A stretch of DNA of 64,000 bases from Flavobacterium luteolum (GCF_027111275.1 NZ_CP114286.1:124001-188000), one strand, 5' to 3'. Shown: positions 1 to 7,950, numbered from the stretch's first letter. The notes: a model not told the origin generated them from the letters alone. A program made the numbers and translations.

Positions 1-99
1 AGACTGCAATTGATTTATCCGAATCAGCATTTTATTTCTTTTGGAGTTACCGACCACGGAACATATAAAATTAAATTGAAGATAAATTTAGAGCAATGA
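1..99 (+). CDS. C-terminal end of a probable LytS-type sensor histidine kinase (partial)
   Basis: An open frame runs in from the window edge and stops at TGA 97-99. Its last 32 residues contain a pattern like RLQLIYPNQH followed by a beta-strand-rich tail ending KIKLKINLEQ, which resembles the C-terminal ATPase region of LytS/YehU-type kinases. The stop overlaps the ATG of the next gene (ATGA), so the two are translationally coupled. The partnership with a LytTR regulator supports the call. The catalytic part lies outside the window, so the identification rests on the tail and the context. Confidence 0.6.
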   Translation, partial: RLQLIYPNQHFISFGVTDHGTYKIKLKINLEQ

Positions 100-827
100 C
101 AGTAATAAAATGTATAGCAGTAGATGACGAACCATTGGCTTTAAGACTGGTAGAAACCTTCATAGAGCAGACTCCGTTTTTAGAATTAATTTCTACTTGC
201 GACAATGCTGTCGATGCAATGGGACTTATCAGGGAAACAAAACCAGATCTTGTTTTTTTAGATATTAATATGCCTAATTTAAGCGGAATGGAATTGGCAA
301 GATTAATACAAGATCAGCCCGGACCTTTGCCAAAAATCATTTTTACTACGGCTTACAATCATTATGCAATTGAAGGTTACAAAGTAAATGCTGTAGATTA
401 TCTTTTAAAACCTTTTAGTTACGAAGAATTCCTGCGTGCTTCAAGCAAAGTTTTACAATTAGCCGAAGAAGCCAATAATACATTTACTACTATTACCGCA
501 GATGACGAATTTATCTTCTTGAAGGTAGAATATCAATGGGTAAGAATTTCACTAAAAGACATCACCTATATTGAAAGTCTGAAAGATTATGTAAAAGTGC
601 ATCTTGAAGATTCGCAGAAAGCTTTAATGTCTCTGATTTCGCTTAAAGCATTAGAAGAAAAACTGCCTTCCTCAAAATTCATGCGTGTACATCGTTCTTT
701 CATTGTCTCATTAGATAAAATAAGCGCCATTAGTAAAAACTCCATTTTTATTGATAAAATAGAAATAACGGTTGGCGAACAATATAAAGAAGCCTTTAAG
801 ACATTAGTCGATAAATGGCTGAAATAA
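96..827 (+). CDS. LytTR-family response regulator
   Basis: A 243-residue two-domain regulator. Residues 4-120 form a receiver domain with the acidic pair D10/D11, the phospho-acceptor D56 in the motif FLDINMP, and the conserved lysine in YLLKPF. Residues about 140-243 form a LytTR DNA-binding domain (ITYIESLKDYVKVHL and MRVHRSFIVSL patterns). The length is typical for the AgrA/LytR type. The start codon overlaps the stop of the upstream kinase by four bases, which indicates a two-component pair. The target genes cannot be told from the sequence. Confidence 0.93.
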   Translation: MTVIKCIAVDDEPLALRLVETFIEQTPFLELISTCDNAVDAMGLIRETKPDLVFLDINMPNLSGMELARLIQDQPGPLPKIIFTTAYNHYAIEGYKVNAVDYLLKPFSYEEFLRASSKVLQLAEEANNTFTTITADDEFIFLKVEYQWVRISLKDITYIESLKDYVKVHLEDSQKALMSLISLKALEEKLPSSKFMRVHRSFIVSLDKISAISKNSIFIDKIEITVGEQYKEAFKTLVDKWLK

Positions 828-851
828 ATTTAGAATAAGAATTACAAAATC

Positions 852-1145
852 ATGGAAAAAAGATCAAACAAATATTACTTGACATTAAGCCTTAAGGAAT
901 ATGCAAATGGTGAAACCGAACCAGCAAAAGAACTCGGAATAGAATTTGACAATCACGATGAAATCTTTGGAATTATAGAACGCATCAAAGAAAAAAACAT
1001 TTTTCCCGACGATTCACAAGCTGTTCAGTTTGCTTTAGGATTAAAATTATTCAGCGAAATCAAAATAAAAAACCGCAAAAACCCTCTTTTTGACGAACTA
1101 AATGAAGTTTTTCCAGTCTTCATGAAAAAATTAAAAAGCCTTTAA
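852..1145 (+). CDS. DUF3861-like small protein
   Basis: A 97-residue cytosolic protein without signal peptide or membrane segment. It has the layout I associate with DUF3861: an N-terminal YYLTLSLKEY strand, a central DNHDEIFGIIERIK motif, then FALGLKLFSEI and NPLFDE near the C-terminus. The function of this family is unknown. It starts 24 bases after the LytTR gene and could be cotranscribed with it. The family assignment is from memory of the conserved motifs. Confidence 0.7.
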   Translation: MEKRSNKYYLTLSLKEYANGETEPAKELGIEFDNHDEIFGIIERIKEKNIFPDDSQAVQFALGLKLFSEIKIKNRKNPLFDELNEVFPVFMKKLKSL

Positions 1146-1167
1146 AAATACCTTTAAAGGCAAGACC

Positions 1168-1407
1168 TCAGCTTAATACTTCTTGAATTTTAGAACGTTA
1201 AATTTCTGCTAAGAAAAGAATAAACCCTTGTTTTGTGGCAATATTTTGCAACAATTTTTCGTTCCAATAAGGCATGTCCCACTAAATGCTTTCCGAAAGA
1301 AGTTTAATTTCTGTTTTTTGAAATTCATCCGCTTCATAAAAAATGGCATGAGCATTTAGGCATTCTTAATTGAAAATAAAACGGAGAATTCGTTCGAAAT
1401 TAACCAT
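1168..1407 (-). pseudogene. Decayed gene remnant with three in-frame stops
   Basis: Read on the minus strand, one frame from an ATG at 1405-1407 to TGA at 1168-1170 gives protein-like sequence broken by TAA (1366-1368), TAG (1282-1284) and TAA (1198-1200). The pieces include AIFYEADEFQKTEIKLLSES, WDMPYWNEKLLQNIATKQGF and a tail RSKIQEVLS. The amphipathic, Glu/Lys-rich composition is like that of real genes, and the neighbouring frames look less so. I do not recognise the family. The remnant accounts for most of the 300-base gap between the flanking plus-strand genes. Confidence 0.45.
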
Positions 1408-1490
1408 TTCGATTTTTAATGAATCTCTATTCTTTCTAGAAATGTTCGGTAATGCAAAAAATGATTTTTAACCACCAAAATGAAAGCATT

Positions 1491-2717
1491 ATGATAATTC
1501 GAAAAAGTATATTTCTTCTTGCTGGAATTCTAGCGTTGAGCAGCTGTTCTAACAATGACAAAGATGACAACACCAATGTCGGACCAACAGGACCTCCTGT
1601 AGAAACTGGAACTGCAAACACTACTTATAAACCAGCATTTTCTGGACAAACACGAGCCGGAAGCATTCAAACGACCACCGAAATTGAATCTAAAGTAATC
1701 ACCAACGGTTTAAGCGCTCCTTGGGGCGTTGCCTATCTTCCTGACGGACGCCTTTTGGTAACTGAAAAAGCCGGAAAAATTAAAATCGTAACCCAAGCAG
1801 GCGTTATCAGTAATGCTTTAACAGGTGTTCCTGCTGTTAATCCTGATAGTCAAGGTGGTTTACTTGGAATTTGCCTTGACCCTGCATTTATCACAAACCG
1901 AATGATTTACTGGGCTTTTTCTGAAGTTGTTGCTGGCGGGAATATTACCGCTGTCGCGAAAGGCAGAATTTCAGACGATGAAAAAGCAATAGAAAATGTA
2001 ACGGTAATCTATCGTTCGAACACACCAAACGCAAGCACACTACATTACGGAGGCCGAGTTTTATTTGATAAAACAGGAAATTTATTTGTAAGCATTGGCG
2101 AAAGATCTGTATTAGAAACGCGTCCTTTAGCACAATCTGTTACCAGCAGTTTGGGCAAAGTTGTTCGCATTACAACAAGCGGACAAGCAGCGCCAGGAAA
2201 TCCTTCTTTTACGCAAACGGGAGCTTTAGCAGAACTTTATAGCATTGGACACAGAAATCCGCAGGGATTGGCAATTCATCCAACTACGGGCGAATTATGG
2301 CAAAGCGAGCATGGCCCGAGAGGCGGTGACGAAATTAATAGAATTACAGGCGGAGCAAATTACGGCTGGCCAACAATTACTTACGGAATCGAATATAGTG
2401 GTACGAAAATTGGAGAAGGAATTACACAACAAACTGGAATGGAACAGCCTGTCTATTACTGGGATCCTGTAGTGTCACCAAGCGGAATGACTTTCTACGC
2501 TGGAAACCGTGTTCCAGAATGGCAAAACAATCTTTTTATTGGTGCTTTAAGCGGTATGCATATTGTGCGTTTGGCTTTTAAAGACAATAAAGTAGCTGGT
2601 GAAGAAAGATTATTGGCTGGCGAAGGCCAAAGATTTAGAGATATTACACAAGGAAAAGATGAAGCATTATACGCCGTTACCGATCAAGGAAGACTTTATA
2701 GAATAGATAAAAAGTAA
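1491..2717 (+). CDS. PQQ-dependent sugar dehydrogenase-like lipoprotein (GSDH/sorbosone dehydrogenase family)
   Basis: The preferred start at 1491 gives 408 residues beginning MIIRKSIFLLAGILALSSC, a lipoprotein signal with the lipidated Cys at 19. A start at 1452 would put 13 polar residues in front of it. The rest is a six-bladed propeller of the soluble glucose/sorbosone dehydrogenase type. Typical motifs are APWGVAYLPDGRLLVTEKAG, the HYGGRVLFDKTGNLFVS strand and the block from RNPQGLA through SEHGPRGGDEIN to NYGWP. Such enzymes oxidise sugars using PQQ, probably at the outer membrane here. The substrate is unknown and cofactor use is inferred from the family. Confidence 0.88.
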   Translation: MIIRKSIFLLAGILALSSCSNNDKDDNTNVGPTGPPVETGTANTTYKPAFSGQTRAGSIQTTTEIESKVITNGLSAPWGVAYLPDGRLLVTEKAGKIKIVTQAGVISNALTGVPAVNPDSQGGLLGICLDPAFITNRMIYWAFSEVVAGGNITAVAKGRISDDEKAIENVTVIYRSNTPNASTLHYGGRVLFDKTGNLFVSIGERSVLETRPLAQSVTSSLGKVVRITTSGQAAPGNPSFTQTGALAELYSIGHRNPQGLAIHPTTGELWQSEHGPRGGDEINRITGGANYGWPTITYGIEYSGTKIGEGITQQTGMEQPVYYWDPVVSPSGMTFYAGNRVPEWQNNLFIGALSGMHIVRLAFKDNKVAGEERLLAGEGQRFRDITQGKDEALYAVTDQGRLYRIDKK

Positions 2718-2742
2718 ACTTGTTCATTATACATGCCAAAAG

Positions 2743-2782
2743 AAACGCCCCAAATATGGGGCGTTTGTGTTTTATTTTTTTG
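2743..2782 (+). terminator. Intrinsic terminator after the sugar dehydrogenase gene
   Basis: A perfect 9-bp stem (AAACGCCCC at 2743-2751 with GGGGCGTTT at 2758-2766) has a 6-base loop and is followed by a T-rich tract up to 2781. It sits 25 bases after the stop codon. Confidence 0.85.
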
Positions 2783-2901
2783 TTTCAAGTTTCAAGTTTC
2801 AAGTTTCAGGTTTCAGGTTTCAGGTTTCAGGTTTCAGGTTTCAGGTTTCAGGTTTCAGGTTAAACGTAACGTAATAAAACCTGAAACTTGAAACCTGAAA
2901 C
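2782..2901. repeat. Tandem heptamer array (11 units) with three inverted units
   Basis: Eleven perfect 7-base units run from 2782 to 2858: three GTTTCAA and then eight GTTTCAG. After a 22-base spacer, three units in the opposite orientation (CTGAAAC, TTGAAAC, CTGAAAC) fill 2881-2901. The two halves can fold into a long hairpin between two convergent genes. The same heptamers recur at 16412-16460. Confidence 0.95.
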
Positions 2902-2908
2902 AAAAAAA

Positions 2909-3523
2909 TTAAGCTTTTGCTTTTCTTTTTACCGTACAGCCAATTTCTTTAGTTTGTGTAATTGCTGGTTTTTGACCGCTTTTTAATGATGCAATAACCT
3001 CTTCTGCATATTTTGTTTTTTGTGGATTATTTCCTTCTGGATCATTATCGATTGCTCCAACATATTCTACAACATTTCCTTTTGCAGTTTTAGAAACGAT
3101 AAAGATGTGAGGCGTACGTTTTGCTCCATATTCATCAGTAATTTTTTGTCCTGGATCAAATAAATATGGGAAAGAGTATTTTTTGTCTTTTGCTAAATCT
3201 TGCATTTTTGCAAAAGTGTCAGCGTTAGAAGCTTCAGGATCGTTTGGATTGATAGCGATTACAGGATATCCTTGTGGTTTGAATTTTTTATCCAAATCGA
3301 TAATTCTCTGTTCGTATCCAATTGCGTACGGACAAGTATTACACGTAAAAACTACAATATATCCTTTTGCGTCTTTAAAAGTTCCAAAAGAAACGTCTTT
3401 ATTGTCCACATTTTTCAGTTTGAAATCTGGAGCCGCATCGCCCGCTTTCAATGTTACTGCATTTTGTGCGTGAGATAGAAAAGCAGAAAATGCTAACGCT
3501 AGTAATAAGATTATTTTTTTCAT
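2909..3523 (-). CDS. Secreted thioredoxin-fold redoxin (AhpC/TSA-like)
   Basis: A 204-residue protein with a cleavable signal peptide (MKKIILLLALAFSAFLSHA). A thioredoxin-fold redoxin domain follows from about residue 25. It has the APDFKLKNVD start typical of redoxins and a CNTC pair (C61, C64) where thioredoxins carry CxxC. It probably works in the periplasm in thiol or peroxide chemistry. It lies 6 bases downstream of a TlpA-like gene on the same strand, so the two form an operon. Redox partner and substrate are not visible. Confidence 0.85.
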   Translation of the reverse strand: MKKIILLLALAFSAFLSHAQNAVTLKAGDAAPDFKLKNVDNKDVSFGTFKDAKGYIVVFTCNTCPYAIGYEQRIIDLDKKFKPQGYPVIAINPNDPEASNADTFAKMQDLAKDKKYSFPYLFDPGQKITDEYGAKRTPHIFIVSKTAKGNVVEYVGAIDNDPEGNNPQKTKYAEEVIASLKSGQKPAITQTKEIGCTVKRKAKA

Positions 3524-3529
3524 AATGGT

Positions 3530-4006
3530 TTACAGTTTTTTATATTCAGTTAATAATTGTTCATAGGTAAATTCGCTTTCAACAAATTTTCGTTTATCAT
3601 TTTTAATAAAAAGCGTTGCGGGAATACTTCCAGACCAACTTGGATCTATTCTATCAATAAATTCTTGAGGATTACTTTCGTTTAATAGAAAAACTTCATT
3701 CTTTAAATTTTTCCTTTTCACAAACGGAACTACATTCGATTGCAGCTTCGATTTAAAATCTAGACTTACTAATAAAACAGCTAGCTTTTCTGATTTATAT
3801 TCTGCTCCTAATTTCTCAAAATGTGGCAGTTCTTTTATACAAGGCGCACACCATGTCGCCCAAAAGTTAACGACGTAAGTACTGTCTTTCCCATTTTTGA
3901 TTCTCTCATTAAGCTGATTAATATTTATCAGTTTCACATTCTGACTATAAGCCGAAACTGAAATAACACCGAATAAAAATAGATAGAAAAAAGGCTTTAA
4001 CTTCAT
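3530..4006 (-). CDS. TlpA-family thiol-disulfide oxidoreductase
   Basis: A 158-residue protein with an N-terminal signal peptide or anchor (about residues 1-21). A thioredoxin-like domain carries the classic WCAPC active site (C53, C56) inside FWATWCAPCIKELPHFEKL. This is a periplasmic thiol reductase of the TlpA/ResA type. It is the first gene of a two-gene unit with the redoxin at 2909-3523. A TAnnTTTG box lies 34 bases upstream of its start. Confidence 0.9.
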   Translation of the reverse strand: MKLKPFFYLFLFGVISVSAYSQNVKLININQLNERIKNGKDSTYVVNFWATWCAPCIKELPHFEKLGAEYKSEKLAVLLVSLDFKSKLQSNVVPFVKRKNLKNEVFLLNESNPQEFIDRIDPSWSGSIPATLFIKNDKRKFVESEFTYEQLLTEYKKL

Positions 4007-4039
4007 GAGAAGAATGCTTTAGAATTAATTTGTTTCCTA

Positions 4040-4047
4040 CAAATATA
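4040..4047 (-). promoter_or_regulatory. -7 box (TATATTTG) for the tlpA-like/redoxin unit
   Basis: On the minus strand TATATTTG matches the Bacteroidetes -7 consensus TAnnTTTG exactly. It lies 34 bases upstream of the ATG at 4006. No TTG stands at the usual -33 spacing, so this is a moderate call. Confidence 0.45.
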
Positions 4048-4099
4048 AACTAATGTCAAATTAGTTTTTGTTAATAAAAGTTTAATGGATATTTTGTAG

Positions 4100-4134
4100 A
4101 GGTACTAAGATGCTAAGGCTCTATGATTCTAAGG
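4100..4134. repeat. Half copy of the CTAAGG-type intergenic repeat
   Basis: The stretch carries AGGTACTAAGATGCTAAGG and further degenerate units. It is the same unit type as at 8006-8048, 8309-8342, 37656-37751 and 61732-61766. Here no inverted partner is visible. Confidence 0.7.
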
Positions 4135-4267
4135 TTTTTTACTTTTAGCATTCATTCTAGCTCAAATCATTTCTAGTCATGTTTTTTTGACTAATTGACT
4201 TGTGATGATATTCGTCTCAACTTTGCTACAAATTCATAAATCCGAGAGTCCCTTTTTTAAAACTACT

Positions 4268-5251
4268 ATGAAAATACTGTCGATACTATTAATCCTGATT
4301 TGCAGTATGAGCTGCCAATCGCAAACGAATTCTAAAATGAGTGAAGATAAAACAAATCCGTTATTATGTGATCCTGTATGCGGAATGTGCGAAATGCCTA
4401 CTGGCGAAAATTCAAGTATCAAAACAACAATTCGAACAGAAAATAAACCGATAAAAATAATTTACTATACCGATCCTATTTGTTCATCTTGCTGGGGAAT
4501 TGAACCTCAACTTAGAAAACTAAAACTAGAATATGGCGAGTATTTCGACATTGATTACCGAATGGGTGGTTTATTGCCAGATTGGAGCTATAACAGCGGC
4601 GGAATAAGCAAACCTTCTGATGTGGCGCATCATTGGGATGAAGCTAGTTTATATTACGAAATGCCAATTGATGGAAATGTCTGGTTAGAAGATCCGTTAG
4701 ATTCGTCTTATCCGTCATGTATTGCAATGAAAGCGGCACAAATGCAAAGCAAGGAAAAAGCGGTTTATTTTATGCGTATTCTTCGCGAAAAGCTTTATCT
4801 CGATAAAAAGAACATTGCAAAATGGGAAAACATAGCAGAAGCTACAATAATCGCAGGTCTAGATGTTCCGAAACTAAAAGCAGATTATGATGATGCAGAA
4901 GAACTTTTTCAAGATGACTTAAATTTAGGAAAAACTCTTGGCGTACGAGGTTTTCCAACTTTATTTTTAGTCAATGCAGAAAATAATCAATTAACTGTTT
5001 ACGGCTCTAAACCTTATACAGCTTATGAAAATGCTTTGTTAGCGTTATTTCCTGAAGCAAAAAAGAAAAAGTTTGAAAATAAAAATTCATTGTCAATTTT
5101 TGAAATTTATCCAACATTGGCTCCAAAGGAATATGCTGTTATATTAGATATTTCGGTTAATGAAGCCAAAATTATTTTGGAAGAATTATTTAGCAAAGGG
5201 AAATTGAATAAGAAAGCTATAAAAAATGGCTCTTTATATATTAGAAAATAA
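4268..5251 (+). CDS. DsbA/FrnE-like thioredoxin-fold lipoprotein with C-terminal extension
   Basis: The start at 4268 gives 327 residues and a lipoprotein-like signal (MKILSILLILICSMSC, Cys 16). The upstream ATG at 4202 would spoil it. A short Cys-rich segment (C34, C38, C41) comes before a DsbA/FrnE-like thioredoxin domain. The domain starts YYTDPICSSCWGIEP, with the CSSC active site at C72/C75 and an RGFPTLFLV cis-proline strand. The last 60 residues look like a small helical or winged-helix module, which is unusual for the family. It probably acts in disulfide chemistry at the cell envelope. It stands alone, convergent with the CinA-C gene. Confidence 0.8.
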   Translation: MKILSILLILICSMSCQSQTNSKMSEDKTNPLLCDPVCGMCEMPTGENSSIKTTIRTENKPIKIIYYTDPICSSCWGIEPQLRKLKLEYGEYFDIDYRMGGLLPDWSYNSGGISKPSDVAHHWDEASLYYEMPIDGNVWLEDPLDSSYPSCIAMKAAQMQSKEKAVYFMRILREKLYLDKKNIAKWENIAEATIIAGLDVPKLKADYDDAEELFQDDLNLGKTLGVRGFPTLFLVNAENNQLTVYGSKPYTAYENALLALFPEAKKKKFENKNSLSIFEIYPTLAPKEYAVILDISVNEAKIILEELFSKGKLNKKAIKNGSLYIRK

Positions 5252-5293
5252 TGGATTTAATTAAAACTATAAATCTTTAAATGCAAAAAAATA

Positions 5294-5323
5294 AAATCCG
5301 TAAAGAAATTGCTTTACGGATTT
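5294..5323. terminator. Bidirectional intrinsic terminator
   Basis: A 12-bp perfect stem (AAATCCGTAAAG at 5294-5305, CTTTACGGATTT at 5312-5323) has a 6-base loop. A/T runs lie on both sides, between two convergent genes. Confidence 0.88.
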
Positions 5324-5347
5324 TTCTATTCTAAAATATCTGATTCT

Positions 5348-5821
5348 TTATATCTCCCTCAAAATCAAATCGGCCACAACATCTATTGCTTGATCTATAA
5401 TACTTTCCGGACTTCCTTTAAACTCAAATCGTTTGGCAATCTCTTTTTCAGGCAAAATAATATGTATAAAAATTGTTCCAACAGGTTTTGACTCGCTTTC
5501 GCTTCCTCCTGGAGTTGTCAATCCTGTTATCCCCACACAAATGTCTGAATTAATGTATCTATAAAAATTTTGTGCCATTAACTTGGTAACCTCAGCAGAT
5601 TCGGCACTATATTGTTCAATAGTTCCCCACGGAATATGAAGCAAATCTTCTTTCATTGAAGAATGATAACATACTATTCCTCCTATTAGAATTCGTCCCG
5701 AATTAAAAACAGTCGAAAATTCATAACACATTTTTCCCGCAGACGCACTTTCTGCAAAAGCTATCGTTAAGTTCTTTTCTATCAAAGCTTGACAGCATGC
5801 GGTTACCTTATCTGATGCCAT
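5348..5821 (-). CDS. Stand-alone CinA C-terminal domain protein (nicotinamide-nucleotide amidase-like)
   Basis: A 157-residue protein made only of the CinA-C domain. It shows AFAESASAGKMCYEFS (the family usually has AESCTGG), YHSSMKEDLLHI, the YSAESAEVTKLMA helix and GITGLTTPGG. The E. coli PncC type hydrolyses NMN to nicotinate mononucleotide. Here the usual Cys of AESCTGG is replaced, so the activity is not certain. A TACATTTG box at 5864-5857 could be its -7 element. Confidence 0.82.
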   Translation of the reverse strand: MASDKVTACCQALIEKNLTIAFAESASAGKMCYEFSTVFNSGRILIGGIVCYHSSMKEDLLHIPWGTIEQYSAESAEVTKLMAQNFYRYINSDICVGITGLTTPGGSESESKPVGTIFIHIILPEKEIAKRFEFKGSPESIIDQAIDVVADLILREI

Positions 5822-5856
5822 ACGTTTTAGATTTAATTATAAATTAATTTCAATCT

Positions 5857-5864
5857 CAAATGTA
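5857..5864 (-). promoter_or_regulatory. -7 box (TACATTTG) for the CinA-C gene
   Basis: An exact TAnnTTTG match on the minus strand, 36 bases before the start codon. A -33 TTG is not clear. Confidence 0.4.
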
Positions 5865-5979
5865 GATTGTTCCGATTTAGTAAACTTACATAATTTCTTA
5901 CAATATTTACATTATAAGTAACTGTTAATTATGCAACTATAATATATTTTCTTATAAGACATTGCTCGAATGTCCTTGC

Positions 5980-5987
5980 TAAATTTG
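5980..5987 (+). promoter_or_regulatory. -7 box (TAAATTTG) with TTG upstream
   Basis: TAAATTTG at 5980-5987 matches the consensus, and a TTG at 5962-5964 lies 15 bases before it, slightly close. It would give the gene at 6196 a leader of about 200 bases. Confidence 0.45.
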
Positions 5988-6093
5988 TAAAATACATGCT
6001 TTCAAAAAAATGAAACTTATGAATACTAGCCTTCAATAAAATAAAAGCCATTAATTAAGTTGAATTAATAGAAATGTAGAATAATGATACAAT

Positions 6094-6140
6094 TGCAGAG
6101 AAAAACAATGCATTAAAAAACATAATGCATTGTTTCTGCA
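6094..6140 (+). other. Strong hairpin in the leader of the acidic-protein gene
   Basis: The arms AAACAATGCATT (6103-6114) and AATGCATTGTTT (6124-6135) pair perfectly over 12 bp with a 9-base loop. An outer TGCAGA/TCTGCA pairing continues the stem after a short bulge. No T-run follows, so it does not look like a terminator. It may be a leader structure that affects expression. Confidence 0.6.
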
Positions 6141-6195
6141 AAGCACAGAAAAACGTTATCCCCAACAGAAAAGTAATGAATCTAAAAATAGTATT

Positions 6196-6684
6196 ATGGA
6201 AAAGCAGCACAACCATGAATATGGTCAGTTTGATCCTGATTATATTGAACAAAATACTCTTGTTGATGGAACCTATTCTAACGAAGAGGAGTTTAAACAA
6301 GTTTTAAATAAACATGATAATCATGAATTTGGAGAAAGCGATCCAGATTATTATGAACAAAATACCGTGATTGATAATGACAATTATGCACGTGATGAAA
6401 ATCCATATCAATATCAAGAAGAATTTATTCAAGATCCCTCGTATTCAAAAGGAGATTTTGAACCTCATGAAACTATTCGAGCAGAAAATATTCCAAATCA
6501 GGAAAGAATCATTAATGAAGATGATGCCATTACAAACGATGGCACAAAAGACGATTTAAACGATGAGTATCATCCTGATTTAGATTACGAAAACGACCTA
6601 GAAAAAGAGGAAGATTTGGATAAGGATGAAGAATTAGACGATTTTGACGCAGAACATTATCCAGAAAATCACCCGAGAGAATAG
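6196..6684 (+). CDS. Highly acidic hypothetical protein with an internal repeat
   Basis: The start at 6196 gives 162 residues. An ATG at 6130 lies inside the hairpin and is not preferred. The protein has no signal peptide or membrane segment and is rich in Asp, Glu and Asn. Two copies of a motif of the form HNHEYGQFDPDYIEQNT lie about 39 residues apart (the second is DNHEFGESDPDYYEQNT). The C-terminus is almost wholly acidic (DLEKEEDLDKDEELDDFD). It may be disordered or bind cations. I recognise no family. It heads a run of three small same-strand genes. Confidence 0.7.
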   Translation: MEKQHNHEYGQFDPDYIEQNTLVDGTYSNEEEFKQVLNKHDNHEFGESDPDYYEQNTVIDNDNYARDENPYQYQEEFIQDPSYSKGDFEPHETIRAENIPNQERIINEDDAITNDGTKDDLNDEYHPDLDYENDLEKEEDLDKDEELDDFDAEHYPENHPRE

Positions 6685-6717
6685 CAAAAATTATCGTAAA
6701 TTGTAAAGCATTAGTTT

Positions 6718-7116
6718 ATGGCTATAGCAGTTCAAATTGTCTGGCTTTTTGTATTAGCAATTCCGATTGCTTGTGTCAGCTGGACTGTCACACACGAAGA
6801 AATTTTTAGAGAACCGCATGAATGGTGTGTCAGACATTCAAAAAATGACAGATACATTCTGTCAAGAAAGTTCTTTTATCTCTTCACTTGTGAATATTGC
6901 TTTAGTCACTATGTCACTATCGTGTTTCTGGTTATCTGCGATTATAAACTTTTGTTAAATGACTGGAGAGGATATTTTTTGGCAGGGTTTTCTCTGGTTT
7001 TTATGGCAAATGTTTATATGAGTCTTTTTGCTCTATTACGCCAAGCTATAAAAAAGGAAAAGGTTGAAATTGAGAAAATTGAAAGTGAAACTGACACTGA
7101 AAACAGTAAAAATTAA
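6718..7116 (+). CDS. Small membrane protein of unknown function
   Basis: 132 residues with an N-terminal transmembrane helix (about 3-23) and two more hydrophobic segments (about 60-77 and 88-107). The lysine/glutamate-rich tail is probably cytosolic. A central CEYCFSH motif, just before the second helix, could bind a metal or form a disulfide. It lies 33 bases after the acidic protein gene and is probably cotranscribed with it. No family recognised. Confidence 0.65.
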   Translation: MAIAVQIVWLFVLAIPIACVSWTVTHEEIFREPHEWCVRHSKNDRYILSRKFFYLFTCEYCFSHYVTIVFLVICDYKLLLNDWRGYFLAGFSLVFMANVYMSLFALLRQAIKKEKVEIEKIESETDTENSKN

Positions 7117-7154
7117 AAAATAACAAATAAGTATAATTAAAATTAATTGGCATT

Positions 7155-7427
7155 ATGGAGAATTTGAATTTTATAGACCCATTATTACACGGAATTAAAC
7201 CTGAAAGCAAACCGTTAAATCTGTCAGTAAAACAAATGGTATGTGCTGGCGTTGGTGCTCTTTTGGCATCGGCTGTTTTAAAAAAAACGGGGCATAAAAA
7301 AGCAAGTGCTGTTGTAGGAAGTCTTGCATTACCAATTTTAGCATCGGCTTGTTATAAAAAATACAGTCAAGTATCTAAAGAGAAAATTGATGCTCAATCA
7401 AGCAGCGGTATCGAATACAATCATTAA
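7155..7427 (+). CDS. Small hypothetical protein with a hydrophobic centre
   Basis: A 90-residue protein whose middle (about residues 28-62) holds two short hydrophobic, Ala/Gly-rich stretches separated by a basic KKTGHKK turn. This suggests a small hairpin-like membrane protein. It lies 38 bases after the previous gene and ends just before a strong terminator, closing a three-gene unit. No family recognised. Confidence 0.6.
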   Translation: MENLNFIDPLLHGIKPESKPLNLSVKQMVCAGVGALLASAVLKKTGHKKASAVVGSLALPILASACYKKYSQVSKEKIDAQSSSGIEYNH

Positions 7428-7447
7428 ACGTTTAAATAAACTATCAT

Positions 7448-7484
7448 AAAAAAGAGCGCTTATTACATATAAGCGCTCTTTTTT
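7448..7484 (+). terminator. Strong intrinsic terminator
   Basis: A 15-bp stem (7448-7462 with 7470-7484), including GAGCGCTTA/TAAGCGCTC, has a 7-base loop and is followed by a T-rich tract. It also fits as terminator for the convergent gene at 7504-7872. Confidence 0.9.
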
Positions 7485-7503
7485 ATTTTTAAGAAGATTG
7501 GAT

Positions 7504-7872
7504 TTAAGAAATATTCCCTTCAACCCAATTTAATGCTTTATTAAAATCAACCTTTTTATAACCACGAAACTCACCTGGAACAATATAGCTAAATCCGTTT
7601 GTGAAAGAAATGATTTCGTCTGTATCGGTAACAATAGCTGCCCTATTCCATTTTCCAAGATTTTTCAAACCAAGAAGAGCATCTTGAAGCCATGCTCCCG
7701 TTGTAAAATTTTCAATATCGGTGTCTAAAACCAGTAAAAAATTAATTTCATTTGTTTGTTTTACCAAATGCTCAACGGCTGGAGCCACTGCTGTTACAAA
7801 ATCATCTTTTGTCACTTCTGCCAATGCTCTAAAGGCAACAATATTATCTGTAGTGTCGATTTGATGTATCAT
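7504..7872 (-). CDS. SpoIIAA-like (STAS-related) protein
   Basis: A 122-residue cytosolic protein with the pattern of the SpoIIAA-like family. An N-terminal strand-helix is followed by NFLLVLDTDIENFTTGAWLQDALLGLK, then WNRAAIVTDTDEII and the end FRGYKKVDFNKALNWVEG. Family members have a STAS-like fold and are often tied to stress or membrane association, but the function is unproven. It is a single gene. A TATATTTG box lies about 70 bases upstream. Confidence 0.8.
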   Translation of the reverse strand: MIHQIDTTDNIVAFRALAEVTKDDFVTAVAPAVEHLVKQTNEINFLLVLDTDIENFTTGAWLQDALLGLKNLGKWNRAAIVTDTDEIISFTNGFSYIVPGEFRGYKKVDFNKALNWVEGNIS

Positions 7873-7942
7873 GATTTTTATTCTTTTTGAGTTATTTAAT
7901 ACTATTCATTTTCAAACATTTTAAGAATGTTCAATACACACT

Positions 7943-7950
7943 CAAATATA
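7943..7950 (-). promoter_or_regulatory. -7 box (TATATTTG) for the SpoIIAA-like gene
   Basis: An exact TAnnTTTG match on the minus strand about 70 bases upstream of the start. The -33 element is not clear. Confidence 0.4.

Noticed and set aside
2782..2858. CRISPR-like direct repeats
   Set aside because: The units are 7 bases long and adjacent without spacers, and no cas gene is near.
3183..3478. Plus-strand frames opposite the redoxin gene
   Set aside because: They are shadows of a firm thioredoxin-fold gene on the minus strand.
6125..6307. 60-residue frame overlapping the acidic-protein gene
   Set aside because: It begins inside the leader hairpin and is out of frame with the repeat-bearing protein, which explains the region better.
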